From Pseudomonas fluvialis (GTDB lineage: Bacteria > Pseudomonadota > Gammaproteobacteria > Pseudomonadales > Pseudomonadaceae): DNA of 64,000 nucleotides. Made by a program: the position numbers and the translations under genes. Location of the stretch: NCBI RefSeq assembly GCF_002234375.1, contig NZ_NMQV01000004.1:62001-126000 (forward strand), written 5' to 3'. The notes beneath the pieces are model-generated. The model saw only the letters and a program-made list of their open reading frames with translations. It searched no databases and was not told the DNA's origin. Of the stretch, positions 1 through 8,324 are shown piece by piece. How positions within the stretch are numbered: the stretch's first letter is position 1; the number at the start of each line of letters is the position of its first letter.

Positions 1-1495
1 ACTTCAGATACGAGGTCGGGTAGAGCATTTCCTGCATGCCCGGGCCGCCTTTCGGGCCTTCGTAGCGGATGATGACGATGTCGCCCGGCTTCACTTCGTC
101 GGCGAGGATGCCCTTCACCGCGCTGTCCTGGCTCTCGAAGATCTTCGCCCGGCCTTCGAAGACGTGGATGGATTCATCCACCCCGGCGGTTTTCACCACG
201 CAGCCGTCCAGGGCGATGTTGCCGTACAGCACGGCCAGGCCGCCTTCCTGGGAGTAGGCGTGCTCGACCGAGCGGATGCAGCCGTGCTCGCGATCGTCGT
301 CCAGGGTCTCCCAGCGGGTGCTCTGGCTGAACGCCACCTGGGTCGGGATACCGGCCGGGCCAGCCTTGAAGAAGGTGTGCACGGCTTCGTCGCTGGTCTG
401 GGTGATGTCCCACTGGGCGATGGCTTCGGCCATGCTCGGGCTGTGCACGGTCGGCACGTCGGTGTGCAGCAGGCCGCCGCGGGCCAGTTCACCGAGGATG
501 GAGAAGATGCCGCCAGCGCGATGTACGTCTTCCATGTGGTACTTCTGGATGTTCGGCGCCACCTTGCACAGCTGCGGTACTTTGCGCGACAGCCGGTCGA
601 TGTCGCGCAGGTCGAAGGCCAGCTCGGCCTCCTGGGCGGCGGCCAGCAGGTGCAGGATGGTGTTGGTCGAGCCACCCATGGCGATGTCCAGGGTCATGGC
701 GTTCTCGAACGCCTTGAAGCTGGCGATGTTGCGCGGCAGGACGTTGTCGTTGCCTTCGTTGTAGTACTGGCGGCAGAGGTCGACGATCAGCCGGCCGGCG
801 CGCAGGAACAGCTGCTCGCGGTCGGCGTGGGTGGCCAGGGTCGAGCCGTTGCCCGGCAGCGACAGGCCCAGGGCCTCGGTCAGGCAGTTCATCGAGTTGG
901 CGGTGAACATGCCGGAGCAGCTGCCGCAGGTCGGGCAGGCGCTGCGCTCGTACTCGGCGACCTTCTCGTCGGAGCAGGAGTCATCGGCGGCCACCACCAT
1001 GGCGTCGACCAGGTCCAGGCCATGATTGGCCAGCTTGGTCTTGCCGGCTTCCATCGGCCCGCCGGAAACGAACACCACCGGGATGTTCAGGCGCAGGGCG
1101 GCCATCAGCATGCCGGGGGTGATCTTGTCGCAGTTGCTGATGCAGACGATGGCGTCGGCGCAGTGGGCGTTGACCATGTATTCCACGGAGTCGGCGATGA
1201 TCTCGCGGCTCGGCAGCGAATAGAGCATGCCGTCGTGGCCCATGGCGATACCGTCGTCGACGGCGATGGTGTTGAATTCCTTGGCCACGCCGCCGGCTTT
1301 CTCGATCTCGCGGGCGACCAGCTGGCCGAGGTCCTTCAGGTGCACGTGGCCGGGGACGAACTGGGTGAAGGAGTTGGCGATGGCGATGATCGGCTTCTTG
1401 AAGTCTTCGTCCTTCATCCCGGTGGCGCGCCACAGGGCGCGGGCGCCGGCCATGTTGCGACCGAAGGTGGAGGTTTTCGAGCGGTAGTCAGGCAT
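1..1495 (-). CDS. ilvD: dihydroxy-acid dehydratase, 3' end cut by window edge
   Basis: IlvD dehydrates 2,3-dihydroxy-3-methylbutanoate (and the isoleucine analogue) to the 2-oxo acid, the third common step of valine, leucine and isoleucine synthesis in the cytoplasm. The start is the ATG at 1493-1495, reading [20 protein letters not shown], typical for the family. About 498 of the usual ~612 codons are present; the C-terminal part lies left of the window. Iron-sulfur cysteines are visible in NCDKI near residue 121 and in CPTCGSC near residue 190. The reading frame is open to the edge with no break. It is divergent from the DUF4153 gene, with a 305-bp gap. The long opposite-strand ORFs here are shadows. 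Confidence 0.97.
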   Translation of the reverse strand, partial: MPDYRSKTSTFGRNMAGARALWRATGMKDEDFKKPIIAIANSFTQFVPGHVHLKDLGQLVAREIEKAGGVAKEFNTIAVDDGIAMGHDGMLYSLPSREIIADSVEYMVNAHCADAIVCISNCDKITPGMLMAALRLNIPVVFVSGGPMEAGKTKLANHGLDLVDAMVVAADDSCSDEKVAEYERSACPTCGSCSGMFTANSMNCLTEALGLSLPGNGSTLATHADREQLFLRAGRLIVDLCRQYYNEGNDNVLPRNIASFKAFENAMTLDIAMGGSTNTILHLLAAAQEAELAFDLRDIDRLSRKVPQLCKVAPNIQKYHMEDVHRAGGIFSILGELARGGLLHTDVPTVHSPSMAEAIAQWDITQTSDEAVHTFFKAGPAGIPTQVAFSQSTRWETLDDDREHGCIRSVEHAYSQEGGLAVLYGNIALDGCVVKTAGVDESIHVFEGRAKIFESQDSAVKGILADEVKPGDIVIIRYEGPKGGPGMQEMLYPTSYLK

Positions 1496-1800
1496 TGCGG
1501 CATTCCTGCAGGCTAATCAGGTGATGGTCTTGGGGTGAGCATGGTGGGTGCCGGCAGCCAGTGATAAATGGTCGCTGCCGCCCTGGTGGCCTGCTGGCGC
1601 TGCGGGATCACCGCGTGCCCGGCCGGTCTCACTGGCCCGCCTGAGATATGGCAGGGAGCCTCGATTCTAATCCCGCGGGCGCTGCCACGAAAGGCCGCTC
1701 GCGCGCTGGTTGTGTAACGATTTGCCTGGCAGTGCGCAGCCTGGGGGTGGGTACTGGCCTAGACTGCGCCTCGCAACCGCTACCCGCAAGGATGATTGCT
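1496..1800. other. intergenic region between divergent ilvD and DUF4153 gene
   Basis: This 305-bp gap must hold the promoters of both neighbours. I see a Shine-Dalgarno-like AAGGA 8 bases before the ATG at 1801. No convincing -35/-10 pair, terminator hairpin, riboswitch or leader-peptide attenuator for ilvD was recognised. A TAGACT at 1760-1765 could be a -10 but has no good -35. The ORF to its right can be extended upstream to 1648, but those codons do not look coding. Confidence 0.6.
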
Positions 1801-3534
1801 ATGCCCGTCTTGTCACTTCGTTCACCGCTTTTCTACCTGAGCATCGGCCTTGTTCAGGGGCTGTTGCTGTGGTGGGTGCAGAGTTTGGGGCTGTTCCAGC
1901 CGGTGCAGGTCAGCCTGGCGTGGGCCTTGGTGGTTATGGCGCTGGTGGTCGGCCTGGGTTTGCAGTTGCTGGGGGCGCAGGCCCCGTTGCGTGGTGCGCT
2001 GCGCCTGCTGGCTGGCCTGGCCGTGCTGATGGGGCTGGTGACCGGCAGCCTGTTATGGCTGAGCCAGCCGCTCGAAGCACAGGCGTCGGGTGCCAGCCTG
2101 CTGCGCCTGAGCTGGGGGCTGGCGGCGCCGCTGCTGGCGTATATCGGTCTGGCCTTCATTCTCAGCTGGCCCGGTCGCGAAGAGGGCCGTCTGCGCTACA
2201 CGGCGTTGTTCCAGCATGCCTGGAACAACGTGTTCATCCTGCTGCTGGCCGGGTTGCTGGTGGCGGTGTTCGTTCTGCTCTTGCTGCTGTGTGCCGGGCT
2301 GTTCGACATGTTGGGCATCCGCGCGGTCGGTAAGCTATTCGGTTCAACTGGCTTCATGGCGTTGGCGCCTCTGCTGGTGTTCGCCATGGGCGTACGCATG
2401 GGCTGCGAGAACCAGCGGGTCATCGGCTTGTTGCGTGGCATTCTGCTGGCGCTGTGTCGTTTCCTGCTGCCGCTGAGTGCCGCGATTGCCCTGCTGTTTA
2501 CCCTGACCCTGCCGTTTACCGGCTTGCAGCCTGTCTGGCAGACCGGGCATTCCACGGCCATCCTGCTGTGCCTGGTGTTTAGCAATCTGCTGTTCATCAA
2601 CGGGGTGTTTCAGGATGGCAGCGAGGCAGTCAGCTATCCGCGGGTGTTGCGTTATCTGGTGACAGCCAGCATCCCCTGCCTGTTGCTGCTGGCGCTGCTG
2701 GCCGGCTATTCGAGCGGGTTGCGCATTGTGCAGTACGGCTTCACCCCGCAGCGCTTCTACGCCGCGCTGCTGGTGCTGGTGGCGCTGTGTTACAGCCTGG
2801 CGCTGCTGTGCGCGCTATGGCCACGCCAGGCTGTCTGGCTGGGCAATCTGCGGCGCAGCAATCCGCCGCTGGCCTTGTGCCTGTGTGGCCTGCTGGTGCT
2901 GGCGCACAGCCCCTGGTTCAACGCGCTGGAAATCAGCGCGCGCAGCCAGCTGCAGCGTGTGCTGAACACTCAGGATGAGGCGCAGGCGGAGACGTTGCGC
3001 TATCTGCGTGAGCGTCTGGGTTATGCCGGTGTGGCGCAGTTCAATGCGCTGCGCGAGCGCCTGCAAGCAGGCCTGCTACTTGATGAGCCGGCGCGTAGCG
3101 CCTTGCTGGAGCGTCTGCACAGCACGGAACAGCAGGGCCCCTATGCACCGGCGCCTGTCGACCCGCAGGCCTTGCCGGCGGGCACGCTGGCGTGGTTGGG
3201 CAGCGCGGAGGACGAGGCGCATCGGGTAGTTGGCAGGCAGCATCTTGAGGAAGCGTGTCGCTATGCTGGCTGCCTGTTGTGGGCTGTCGACCTGGATGGC
3301 GACGCGGCTAACGAGGTGCTGTTGCTACCGACGGAACATTACGGCAGTGAGTTGCTGTTCTTTGCCCGTGACGGGCAAGGGCGCTGGCAGGCGGCCGGGC
3401 GCTTCAAGGAGGTGTATGCGAGCGAGTCGTTGATCGCAGCGATTCGCGAGGGGCGCGTGCAGCGGATCACGCCACGCTACCAGAGCCTGCAGGTCGGCGA
3501 GACACTTTACGTGCCTCGCCCGTCCACGGACTGA
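1801..3534 (+). CDS. DUF4153 family polytopic inner-membrane protein
   Basis: A 577-residue protein. The first ~400 residues are a run of about ten strongly hydrophobic segments. They are followed by a soluble C-terminal part holding a DLDGDAANEVLLL stretch near residue 495, reminiscent of the calcium-binding loops of FG-GAP/EF-hand proteins. This layout matches DUF4153-containing pseudomonad membrane proteins of unknown function. The ATG at 1801 is preferred over the upstream in-frame start at 1648 because AAGGA lies 8 bases before it and the hydrophobic N-terminus starts there. It converges on rlmI with 18 bases between stops. No activity can be assigned. Confidence 0.8.
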   Translation: MPVLSLRSPLFYLSIGLVQGLLLWWVQSLGLFQPVQVSLAWALVVMALVVGLGLQLLGAQAPLRGALRLLAGLAVLMGLVTGSLLWLSQPLEAQASGASLLRLSWGLAAPLLAYIGLAFILSWPGREEGRLRYTALFQHAWNNVFILLLAGLLVAVFVLLLLLCAGLFDMLGIRAVGKLFGSTGFMALAPLLVFAMGVRMGCENQRVIGLLRGILLALCRFLLPLSAAIALLFTLTLPFTGLQPVWQTGHSTAILLCLVFSNLLFINGVFQDGSEAVSYPRVLRYLVTASIPCLLLLALLAGYSSGLRIVQYGFTPQRFYAALLVLVALCYSLALLCALWPRQAVWLGNLRRSNPPLALCLCGLLVLAHSPWFNALEISARSQLQRVLNTQDEAQAETLRYLRERLGYAGVAQFNALRERLQAGLLLDEPARSALLERLHSTEQQGPYAPAPVDPQALPAGTLAWLGSAEDEAHRVVGRQHLEEACRYAGCLLWAVDLDGDAANEVLLLPTEHYGSELLFFARDGQGRWQAAGRFKEVYASESLIAAIREGRVQRITPRYQSLQVGETLYVPRPSTD

Positions 3535-3552
3535 GCCGATTTTTCCGCTGCC

Positions 3553-4749
3553 TCAGCTGTTGGGCAGCAGACGTACGGTCAGGCTCTTGATGTAGCGCGT
3601 CTCGACGATGGCCGGATGTACCGGATGATCGGGGCCCTGTGCACCGCGCTCGAGCAGCTGGATGTTGCGATCCAGATGGCGTGCGCTCTGCAGCAGGATG
3701 TTCTGCAGATCATCCTCGGGCAGGTGCATGGAGCAACTGGCGCTGACCAGAATGCCGTCCTTGCTGAGCAAGCGCATGGCGGCTTCGTTGAGGCGGCGGT
3801 AGGCGGCTTCGCCGTTCTTCAGGTCCTTCTTGCGCTTGATGAAGGCGGGCGGGTCAGCGACCACCACGTCGAAGCGTTCTTCGGCCGCCTTCAGCTCGCG
3901 CAGGGCAGCGAACACGTCACCTTCGATGCAGGTGACCTTTTCGGCCACGCCGTTGAGTGTGGCATTGCGCTCCACGCCATCCAGGGCCAGGGCCGAGCCG
4001 TCCACGCAGAACACCTCGCTGGCCCCAAAGGCGGCGGCCTGCACGCCCCAGCCGCCGATATAACTGAACAGGTCGAGCACCCGCTTGCCCTTGACGTAGG
4101 GGGCCAGGCGCGCACGGTTCATGCGATGGTCGTAGAACCAGCCGGTTTTCTGCCCGCCCAGTACCGGCGCCTCGAAGCGCACGCCGTTTTCTTCCAGGGC
4201 GACCCATTCCGGGACGACACCAAAGGCCGTCTCCACATAACGCTGCAGGCCTTCGGCATCCCGCGCGGCCGAGTCGTTCTTGAACAGGATGCCGCGGGGC
4301 TTGAGCACCTGCACCAGTGCTTCAATCAGCGCTTCCTTGTGCTGCTCCATGGTCGCGGAAGCCAGTTGTACGACCAGAATGTCATGGAAGCGGTCGATCA
4401 CCAGGCCGGGCAGCAGGTCCGAGTCACCGTAGACCAACCGATAGCAGGGGCTGTCGAACAGTCGCTCGCGCAGCGACAGGGCGACCTGCAGGCGGTGCAC
4501 CAGCAGCGACTTGTCCAGGCTATGGCGAATGTCGCGCGACAACAGGCGGGCACAGATCAGGTTGTTGGGGCTCAGGGCGACGATGCCCAGCGGTTTGCCG
4601 CTGGATGTTTCCAGGATGGCCTGGTCGCCGGCGGCAAAGGCCGTCAACGGCGTGGCGGCGACATCCACTTCGTTGCTGAACACCCACAGGTGGCCACCGC
4701 GCAAACGGCGATCGGCATTGGCTTTGAGGCGCAGGCTGGGCAGGGTCAT
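3553..4749 (-). CDS. rlmI: 23S rRNA (cytosine-1962-C5)-methyltransferase RlmI
   Basis: This is a 398-residue cytoplasmic class I SAM-dependent methyltransferase that makes m5C1962 in 23S rRNA. The N-terminal ~75 residues (RGGHLWVFSNEVD) are the PUA RNA-binding domain, and the middle holds a beta-hairpin region. The Rossmann domain has the SAM loop DLFSYIGGWG near residue 225, the DPPAF motif near residue 295, and the SASCSMHL segment with the candidate catalytic cysteine near residue 340. Length and motif order match the RlmI/YccW family. It is a single gene, convergent with the DUF4153 gene. Confidence 0.92.
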   Translation of the reverse strand: MTLPSLRLKANADRRLRGGHLWVFSNEVDVAATPLTAFAAGDQAILETSSGKPLGIVALSPNNLICARLLSRDIRHSLDKSLLVHRLQVALSLRERLFDSPCYRLVYGDSDLLPGLVIDRFHDILVVQLASATMEQHKEALIEALVQVLKPRGILFKNDSAARDAEGLQRYVETAFGVVPEWVALEENGVRFEAPVLGGQKTGWFYDHRMNRARLAPYVKGKRVLDLFSYIGGWGVQAAAFGASEVFCVDGSALALDGVERNATLNGVAEKVTCIEGDVFAALRELKAAEERFDVVVADPPAFIKRKKDLKNGEAAYRRLNEAAMRLLSKDGILVSASCSMHLPEDDLQNILLQSARHLDRNIQLLERGAQGPDHPVHPAIVETRYIKSLTVRLLPNS

Positions 4750-4916
4750 GGTGGGGCTCCGGAAAAATCAGGCGCGCAGTATACCCGGCGGCGCCAGGCA
4801 CGGTGCGTGCTGTGCCTGGCTAGGCTGATCGGCTGCGACCGAAGGTCGCCACGCAGGCTGCCCAAACTGTGCTCCGCTTGGCTAAACTGGCAGCATTATT
4901 TTGTGGTAGCCCTGCC

Positions 4917-5786
4917 ATGACACCAGAACTCAGCGCCGAACAGATCCAGAAAGTCCTGCAGGGTATCAGCGTGCCGCCCCAGCCGCAGATCATGGTCGAC
5001 CTGCAGATGGAGCAGGTCATGCCCTATCCTGATCTGAAGGCTATCGCCCGCCTGATCAGCCAGGACCCGGGGTTGTCGGGGGCCTTGTTGAAGATCGTCA
5101 ATTCACCGCAGTTCGGCCTGTCCAATCGCATTGCATCGATCCAGCAGGCAGTCAATCTGCTGGGTAGTAATTCGGTGATCAACCTGATCAATGCCCAGTC
5201 GATCAAGGGTGAACTGACCGATGAAGCCATTGTGGTGCTCAACCGCTTCTGGGACAGCGCCCAGGATGTGGCCATGACCTGCCTTAACCTGGCCAAGAGC
5301 ATCGGCTACCAGTCGCCTGACGAGGCCTACACCCTGGGGCTGTTCCACAATTGCGGCATTCCTCTGATGATCAAGCGTTTCCCCGGCTACATGGGCATTC
5401 TCGAAGAAGCCTACGCCAGCGCGACCAGCGAACAGCGCATCGTCGACACGGAAAACCGCCTGCTCAATACCAATCATGCGGTGGTGGGGTATTTCACGGC
5501 GCGTTCCTGGCGCCTGCCGGAGTACCTCTGCGAGGTGATCGCCAATCACCATAATGCGTTGTCGATGTTTTCCGATGACAGCGAACGCAACGCCAAGCAG
5601 AAGACCCTGCTGGCCATTCTCAAGATGGCTGAGAACATCTGTGCGACCTACCGGGTGCTGGGTGCCCAGGACGAAGATCGCGAGTGGCAGAGTGTCAGTA
5701 CCCTGGTGCTGGAGTACGTCGGTTTTTCCGAGTACGACTATGACAATCTCAAGGAAAGCATTCGCGACCTTGCCCTGTCCCGTTAA
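4917..5786 (+). CDS. HDOD domain protein
   Basis: A 289-residue cytoplasmic protein made almost entirely of an HDOD domain (roughly residues 15-215), a catalytically degenerate relative of the HD phosphohydrolases found in bacterial signalling. FHNCGIPLM and the later IANHH stretch sit where HD-domain histidines would be, but a complete HD metal site is not evident. There is no fused GGDEF, EAL or receiver domain, so the output is unknown. The ATG at 4917 (MTPELSAEQIQ) is chosen because it aligns with the family N-terminus; an in-frame ATG at 4869 adds 16 unlikely residues. The 136-bp inverted-repeat element starts 1 base after its stop. Confidence 0.85.
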   Translation: MTPELSAEQIQKVLQGISVPPQPQIMVDLQMEQVMPYPDLKAIARLISQDPGLSGALLKIVNSPQFGLSNRIASIQQAVNLLGSNSVINLINAQSIKGELTDEAIVVLNRFWDSAQDVAMTCLNLAKSIGYQSPDEAYTLGLFHNCGIPLMIKRFPGYMGILEEAYASATSEQRIVDTENRLLNTNHAVVGYFTARSWRLPEYLCEVIANHHNALSMFSDDSERNAKQKTLLAILKMAENICATYRVLGAQDEDREWQSVSTLVLEYVGFSEYDYDNLKESIRDLALSR

Positions 5787-5787
5787 A

Positions 5788-5923
5788 GGCCGTTGAAAAA
5801 AACGTAGGCGAGGCAGGCAAGACAAGGCGAAAACGGCCGAAAAGCACAGTTTACGTGGTGTAAATGAGCATTTTGAGGCCGTTTCAACGCGGTATTGCCA
5901 ACGCAGGTAGTTTTTCATCGGCC
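5788..5923. repeat. 136-bp nested inverted-repeat intergenic element
   Basis: The element is bounded by GGCCGTTGAAAAA at 5788-5800 and TTTTTCATCGGCC at 5911-5923, which are inverted copies with one mismatch. Inside are a second inverted pair, AAACGGCC (5831-5838) with GGCCGTTT (5877-5884), and a central TTTAC/GTAAA pair (5850-5854 and 5860-5864). Transcribed, it would fold into a long, nearly continuous hairpin. It carries no ORF and fills the space between the HDOD gene and mutM. It resembles short palindromic, MITE-like or REP-type intergenic repeats of pseudomonads. I did not find a second copy in this window by eye. Confidence 0.65.
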
Positions 5924-5974
5924 TGTTAACGCTTCGCCTGCCTGAGTTGCCCGTGGGCGCGGGCTGGAGTGGTC

Positions 5975-6787
5975 ATGCCTGAATTACCTGAAGTCGAAAC
6001 TACCCGTCGCGGTATCGAACCCCATCTGCTGGGCCAGCGTGTCAGCCGTGTCCTGCTGCGTGAGCGGCGCCTGCGCTGGCCGATACCCGAAGACCTGGAT
6101 GTCCGCCTTTCCGGTCAGCGCATCGAGGCGGTCGAGCGTCGCGCCAAGTACCTGCTGATCAAGGCCGAAAGCGGCACGCTGATTGCCCATCTGGGCATGT
6201 CCGGCAGTTTGCGTCTGGTGCCGCTGGGCACGCCGGCGGCCAGGCACGAGCATGTCGATATCGAGCTGGAATCGGGCCTGGCGCTGCGCTACACCGACCC
6301 ACGGCGTTTCGGTGCCCTGCTCTGGAGTCAGGAGCCGCTGGCCCATGAGTTGTTGGCCAGGCTGGGGCCTGAGCCACTGGGCGGCAGCTTCGACGGTGAG
6401 CGCCTGTATGAGCTGTCGCGCGGGCGCAGCCTGGCGGTCAAACCCTTCATCATGGATAACGCGGTGGTGGTTGGCGTCGGTAATATTTACGCCAGCGAGG
6501 CCTTGTTTGCCGCCGGCATCGATCCACGCCGCGAGGCGGGGAGTATTTCACGGGCTCGCTATCTGCGCCTGGGCGAGGAGATCAAACGGATCCTCGCCTA
6601 TGCCATCGAGCGCGGGGGGACCACCCTGCGTGACTTTGTCGGCGGCGATGGCCAGCCAGGCTATTTCCAGCAGGAGCTGTTCGTCTACGGCCGGGGCGGG
6701 GAGTTTTGCAAGACTTGCGGCAGCACCCTGCGAGAGGTCAAGCTCGGCCAGCGGGCCAGCGTCTACTGCCCGCGCTGCCAGCGCTGA
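5975..6787 (+). CDS. mutM: formamidopyrimidine-DNA glycosylase MutM (Fpg)
   Basis: A 270-residue base-excision repair glycosylase/AP lyase that removes 8-oxoguanine and formamidopyrimidines from DNA. After Met removal, the N-terminus PELPEV supplies the catalytic proline and glutamate; this fixes the start at 5975 rather than the GTG at 5969. RRAKYLL carries the conserved lysine near residue 57. [11 protein letters not shown] is the helix-two-turn-helix, and the C-terminus has the zinc finger CKTC...CPRC. GGAG precedes the start by 7 bases. The acyltransferase gene follows after 38 bases and may be cotranscribed. Confidence 0.97.
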   Translation: MPELPEVETTRRGIEPHLLGQRVSRVLLRERRLRWPIPEDLDVRLSGQRIEAVERRAKYLLIKAESGTLIAHLGMSGSLRLVPLGTPAARHEHVDIELESGLALRYTDPRRFGALLWSQEPLAHELLARLGPEPLGGSFDGERLYELSRGRSLAVKPFIMDNAVVVGVGNIYASEALFAAGIDPRREAGSISRARYLRLGEEIKRILAYAIERGGTTLRDFVGGDGQPGYFQQELFVYGRGGEFCKTCGSTLREVKLGQRASVYCPRCQR

Positions 6788-6825
6788 GGCCTGTGCAGCG
6801 GACACAACAAGAATAAGAGGTCTGC

Positions 6826-7404
6826 ATGTCCGGTAATTTCCTACCGCCCAATCCCCTGGCCGAGTGGCTGGGCCGTACCCTGCTGCGCCTGATGGGCTGG
6901 CGCATGGAAGGCGAATTGCCCAAGCTCGACAAGTTTGTGGTAATTGGTGCCCACCATACGTCCAATTGGGACTTCGTGCTGTTCATTGCCCTGAAGTTCA
7001 TGCTGCGCCTGAATGCCCGCTGGTTCGGCAAGCACAGCATCTTTCGCTGGCCGTTTGCCGGATTGCTGCGCCGCTGGGGAGGCATCGCCATCCAGCGCGA
7101 CAGTGCGCACAACGTGGTCGACCAGGCGATCCGCAATTTCCGCGAGCATGAGCAGTTCATCCTCGTGCTGTCGCCGGAAGGTACCCGGCGCAAGGTGCAG
7201 CGCTGGCGCATGGGCTTCTACCACATCGCACGGGGTGCGGGCGTGCCTGTCGTGCTGGGGGCGCTGGACTATGCCAACCGGCGTTTGGTTATCGGTCCGA
7301 CCTTCTGGCCGACCGGGGATGCCGAGGCCGACCTGCGCGAGATCCTGCAGTTTTATCGGGGCTATGTGCCGAAGAAGCCGGAAAATGCCTTTTATGGCGA
7401 ATAG
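6826..7404 (+). CDS. PlsC-like lysophospholipid acyltransferase family protein
   Basis: A 192-residue acyltransferase. HHTSNWD near residues 39-45 contains the HX4D catalytic box, and SPEGTRRK near residue 110 matches the second conserved block that binds the phosphate of the acceptor. A third block, GVPVVLGALDY, follows. These place it in the glycerolipid acyltransferase superfamily acting at the inner membrane, but the acceptor and acyl donor cannot be read from sequence. It is shorter than PlsC itself (~240). AGAGG lies 6 bases upstream of the ATG. The 38-base gap to mutM suggests cotranscription. Confidence 0.85.
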   Translation: MSGNFLPPNPLAEWLGRTLLRLMGWRMEGELPKLDKFVVIGAHHTSNWDFVLFIALKFMLRLNARWFGKHSIFRWPFAGLLRRWGGIAIQRDSAHNVVDQAIRNFREHEQFILVLSPEGTRRKVQRWRMGFYHIARGAGVPVVLGALDYANRRLVIGPTFWPTGDAEADLREILQFYRGYVPKKPENAFYGE

Positions 7405-7492
7405 CCGGCGATTGAAGCCCGTCACGCTGATTTTTTCACCAGCGCTGTTATAGTTAAGCCACTCTTCATAAAACCGCTGAAGGATCGCAAGC

Positions 7493-7828
7493 ATGAACCT
7501 GTTTCGTAGCACTGCCGCTGCCCTGGCCCTGACTACCGCGGCCATGGCGCTGCCCCTGCAGGCCTGGGCCGGTCAGGATGGCACCGACCCGATGTATAAC
7601 GTCGAGGCACCGCGCGCCTTTTCCATGGTGGGTGACCTGGTGGTAGCACGCCCGCTGCTGATTGGCGCTACCCTGGTGGGCACGGCAGCCTTCCTGGTCA
7701 GCTTGCCGTTTACTGCGCTGGGCGGCAATGTCGGTGAGGCTGCCGACGCTCTGGTGGTCGAGCCGGGTCGAGAAGCTTTTGTGCGCTGCCTGGGTTGCAG
7801 CAGTACGCAACAGCAGCAGATGCGTTAA
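7493..7828 (+). CDS. small exported protein of unknown function
   Basis: A 111-residue protein with a clear signal peptide (about residues 1-26, ending QAWA) and one hydrophobic stretch near residues 50-75. The tail ends [11 protein letters not shown]. Such proteins are widespread in pseudomonads and are sometimes labelled multidrug transporter, which one short hydrophobic segment does not justify. GAAGGA sits 8 bases before the ATG. A perfect palindromic terminator follows 23 bases after the stop, so it is probably a single-gene transcript. Function unknown. Confidence 0.75.
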   Translation: MNLFRSTAAALALTTAAMALPLQAWAGQDGTDPMYNVEAPRAFSMVGDLVVARPLLIGATLVGTAAFLVSLPFTALGGNVGEAADALVVEPGREAFVRCLGCSSTQQQQMR

Positions 7829-7851
7829 ACCTTCTGCAAGCCGATTTTCAG

Positions 7852-7894
7852 CACATAGCAAAAGGCCGCTCAATGAGCGGCCTTTTGCTATGTG
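7852..7894. terminator. bidirectional intrinsic terminator, perfect 43-bp palindrome
   Basis: Two perfectly complementary 21-base arms flank one central base. The stem core is GGCCGCTC/GAGCGGCC with AAAA on the 5' side and TTTT on the 3' side, so it can stop transcription on either strand. It lies between the stop of the small exported-protein gene (+) and the stop of the TRL lipoprotein gene (-), exactly where a shared terminator is expected. Confidence 0.92.
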
Positions 7895-7900
7895 GAAGCT

Positions 7901-8212
7901 TTATTGACCTTTGACTACCGTGCAGAAGCTCGAGTAGAGGAACAGCACGCTGGTGCCGTGACCATCGACGCTGCTCACGGTACTGATATTGCCGGATTTC
8001 TTGGCCGCCTCGATGGATGCATCGCCGGCGGCAATCAGTCCCAGTAGGTTGTATGCACAGCTTTTGCCTTGCTTGCTGGCTTCGGCGCTGTTGCTGACGG
8101 CTACTGGCCCGCTGACATTGGTGAACAGCGCATTGCCAACCGGGGAGCTGGTAACGGCGCAGCCACTCAGGGTTGCCACGCTGGCGGCCAGGAAAAGTGC
8201 TTGCAGTTTCAT
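7901..8212 (-). CDS. TRL-like family lipoprotein
   Basis: A 103-residue secreted lipoprotein. The signal peptide ends in the lipobox LSGC with Cys18 as the lipidation site. The mature part (VGNALFTNVSGPVAVS, GKSCAYNLLGLIAAGDASIEAA) matches the short TRL-like family found in Proteobacteria near or within diverse loci. Function is unknown. A Shine-Dalgarno AAGGAAG precedes the ATG. The gene shares the palindromic terminator with its convergent neighbour and has a GC-rich hairpin in its leader at 8242-8259. Confidence 0.82.
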   Translation of the reverse strand: MKLQALFLAASVATLSGCAVTSSPVGNALFTNVSGPVAVSNSAEASKQGKSCAYNLLGLIAAGDASIEAAKKSGNISTVSSVDGHGTSVLFLYSSFCTVVKGQ

Positions 8213-8241
8213 GGTACTTCCTTACATGCATTAAAAATAAC

Positions 8242-8259
8242 GCCAGCCTCCTGGCTGGC
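8242..8259 (-). promoter_or_regulatory. leader hairpin upstream of TRL lipoprotein gene
   Basis: A perfect 7-bp stem (GCCAGCC/GGCTGGC) with a 4-base loop lies about 30 bases before the lipoprotein ATG. On the minus strand it is followed by GTTATTTTTAA, giving a weak terminator-like shape. It could be a leader or attenuator structure or chance. No promoter elements were identified that would place it firmly within the transcript. Confidence 0.3.
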
Positions 8260-8324
8260 TATAAAAGGTTACCATGCAAAGACATCTGCCAGCCTTGCGC
8301 TGCCGTAGTCTCTAAAGGCTAAAC

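Noticed and set aside
164..1516. 450-codon open frame on the plus strand across ilvD
   Set aside because: It is antisense to a clear ilvD sequence; its translation is low-complexity (V, G, A, Q, H rich) as expected from the complementary frame of a GC-rich gene.
3616..4920. 434-codon open frame on the plus strand across rlmI
   Set aside because: Shadow of rlmI, whose methyltransferase and PUA motifs are intact on the other strand.
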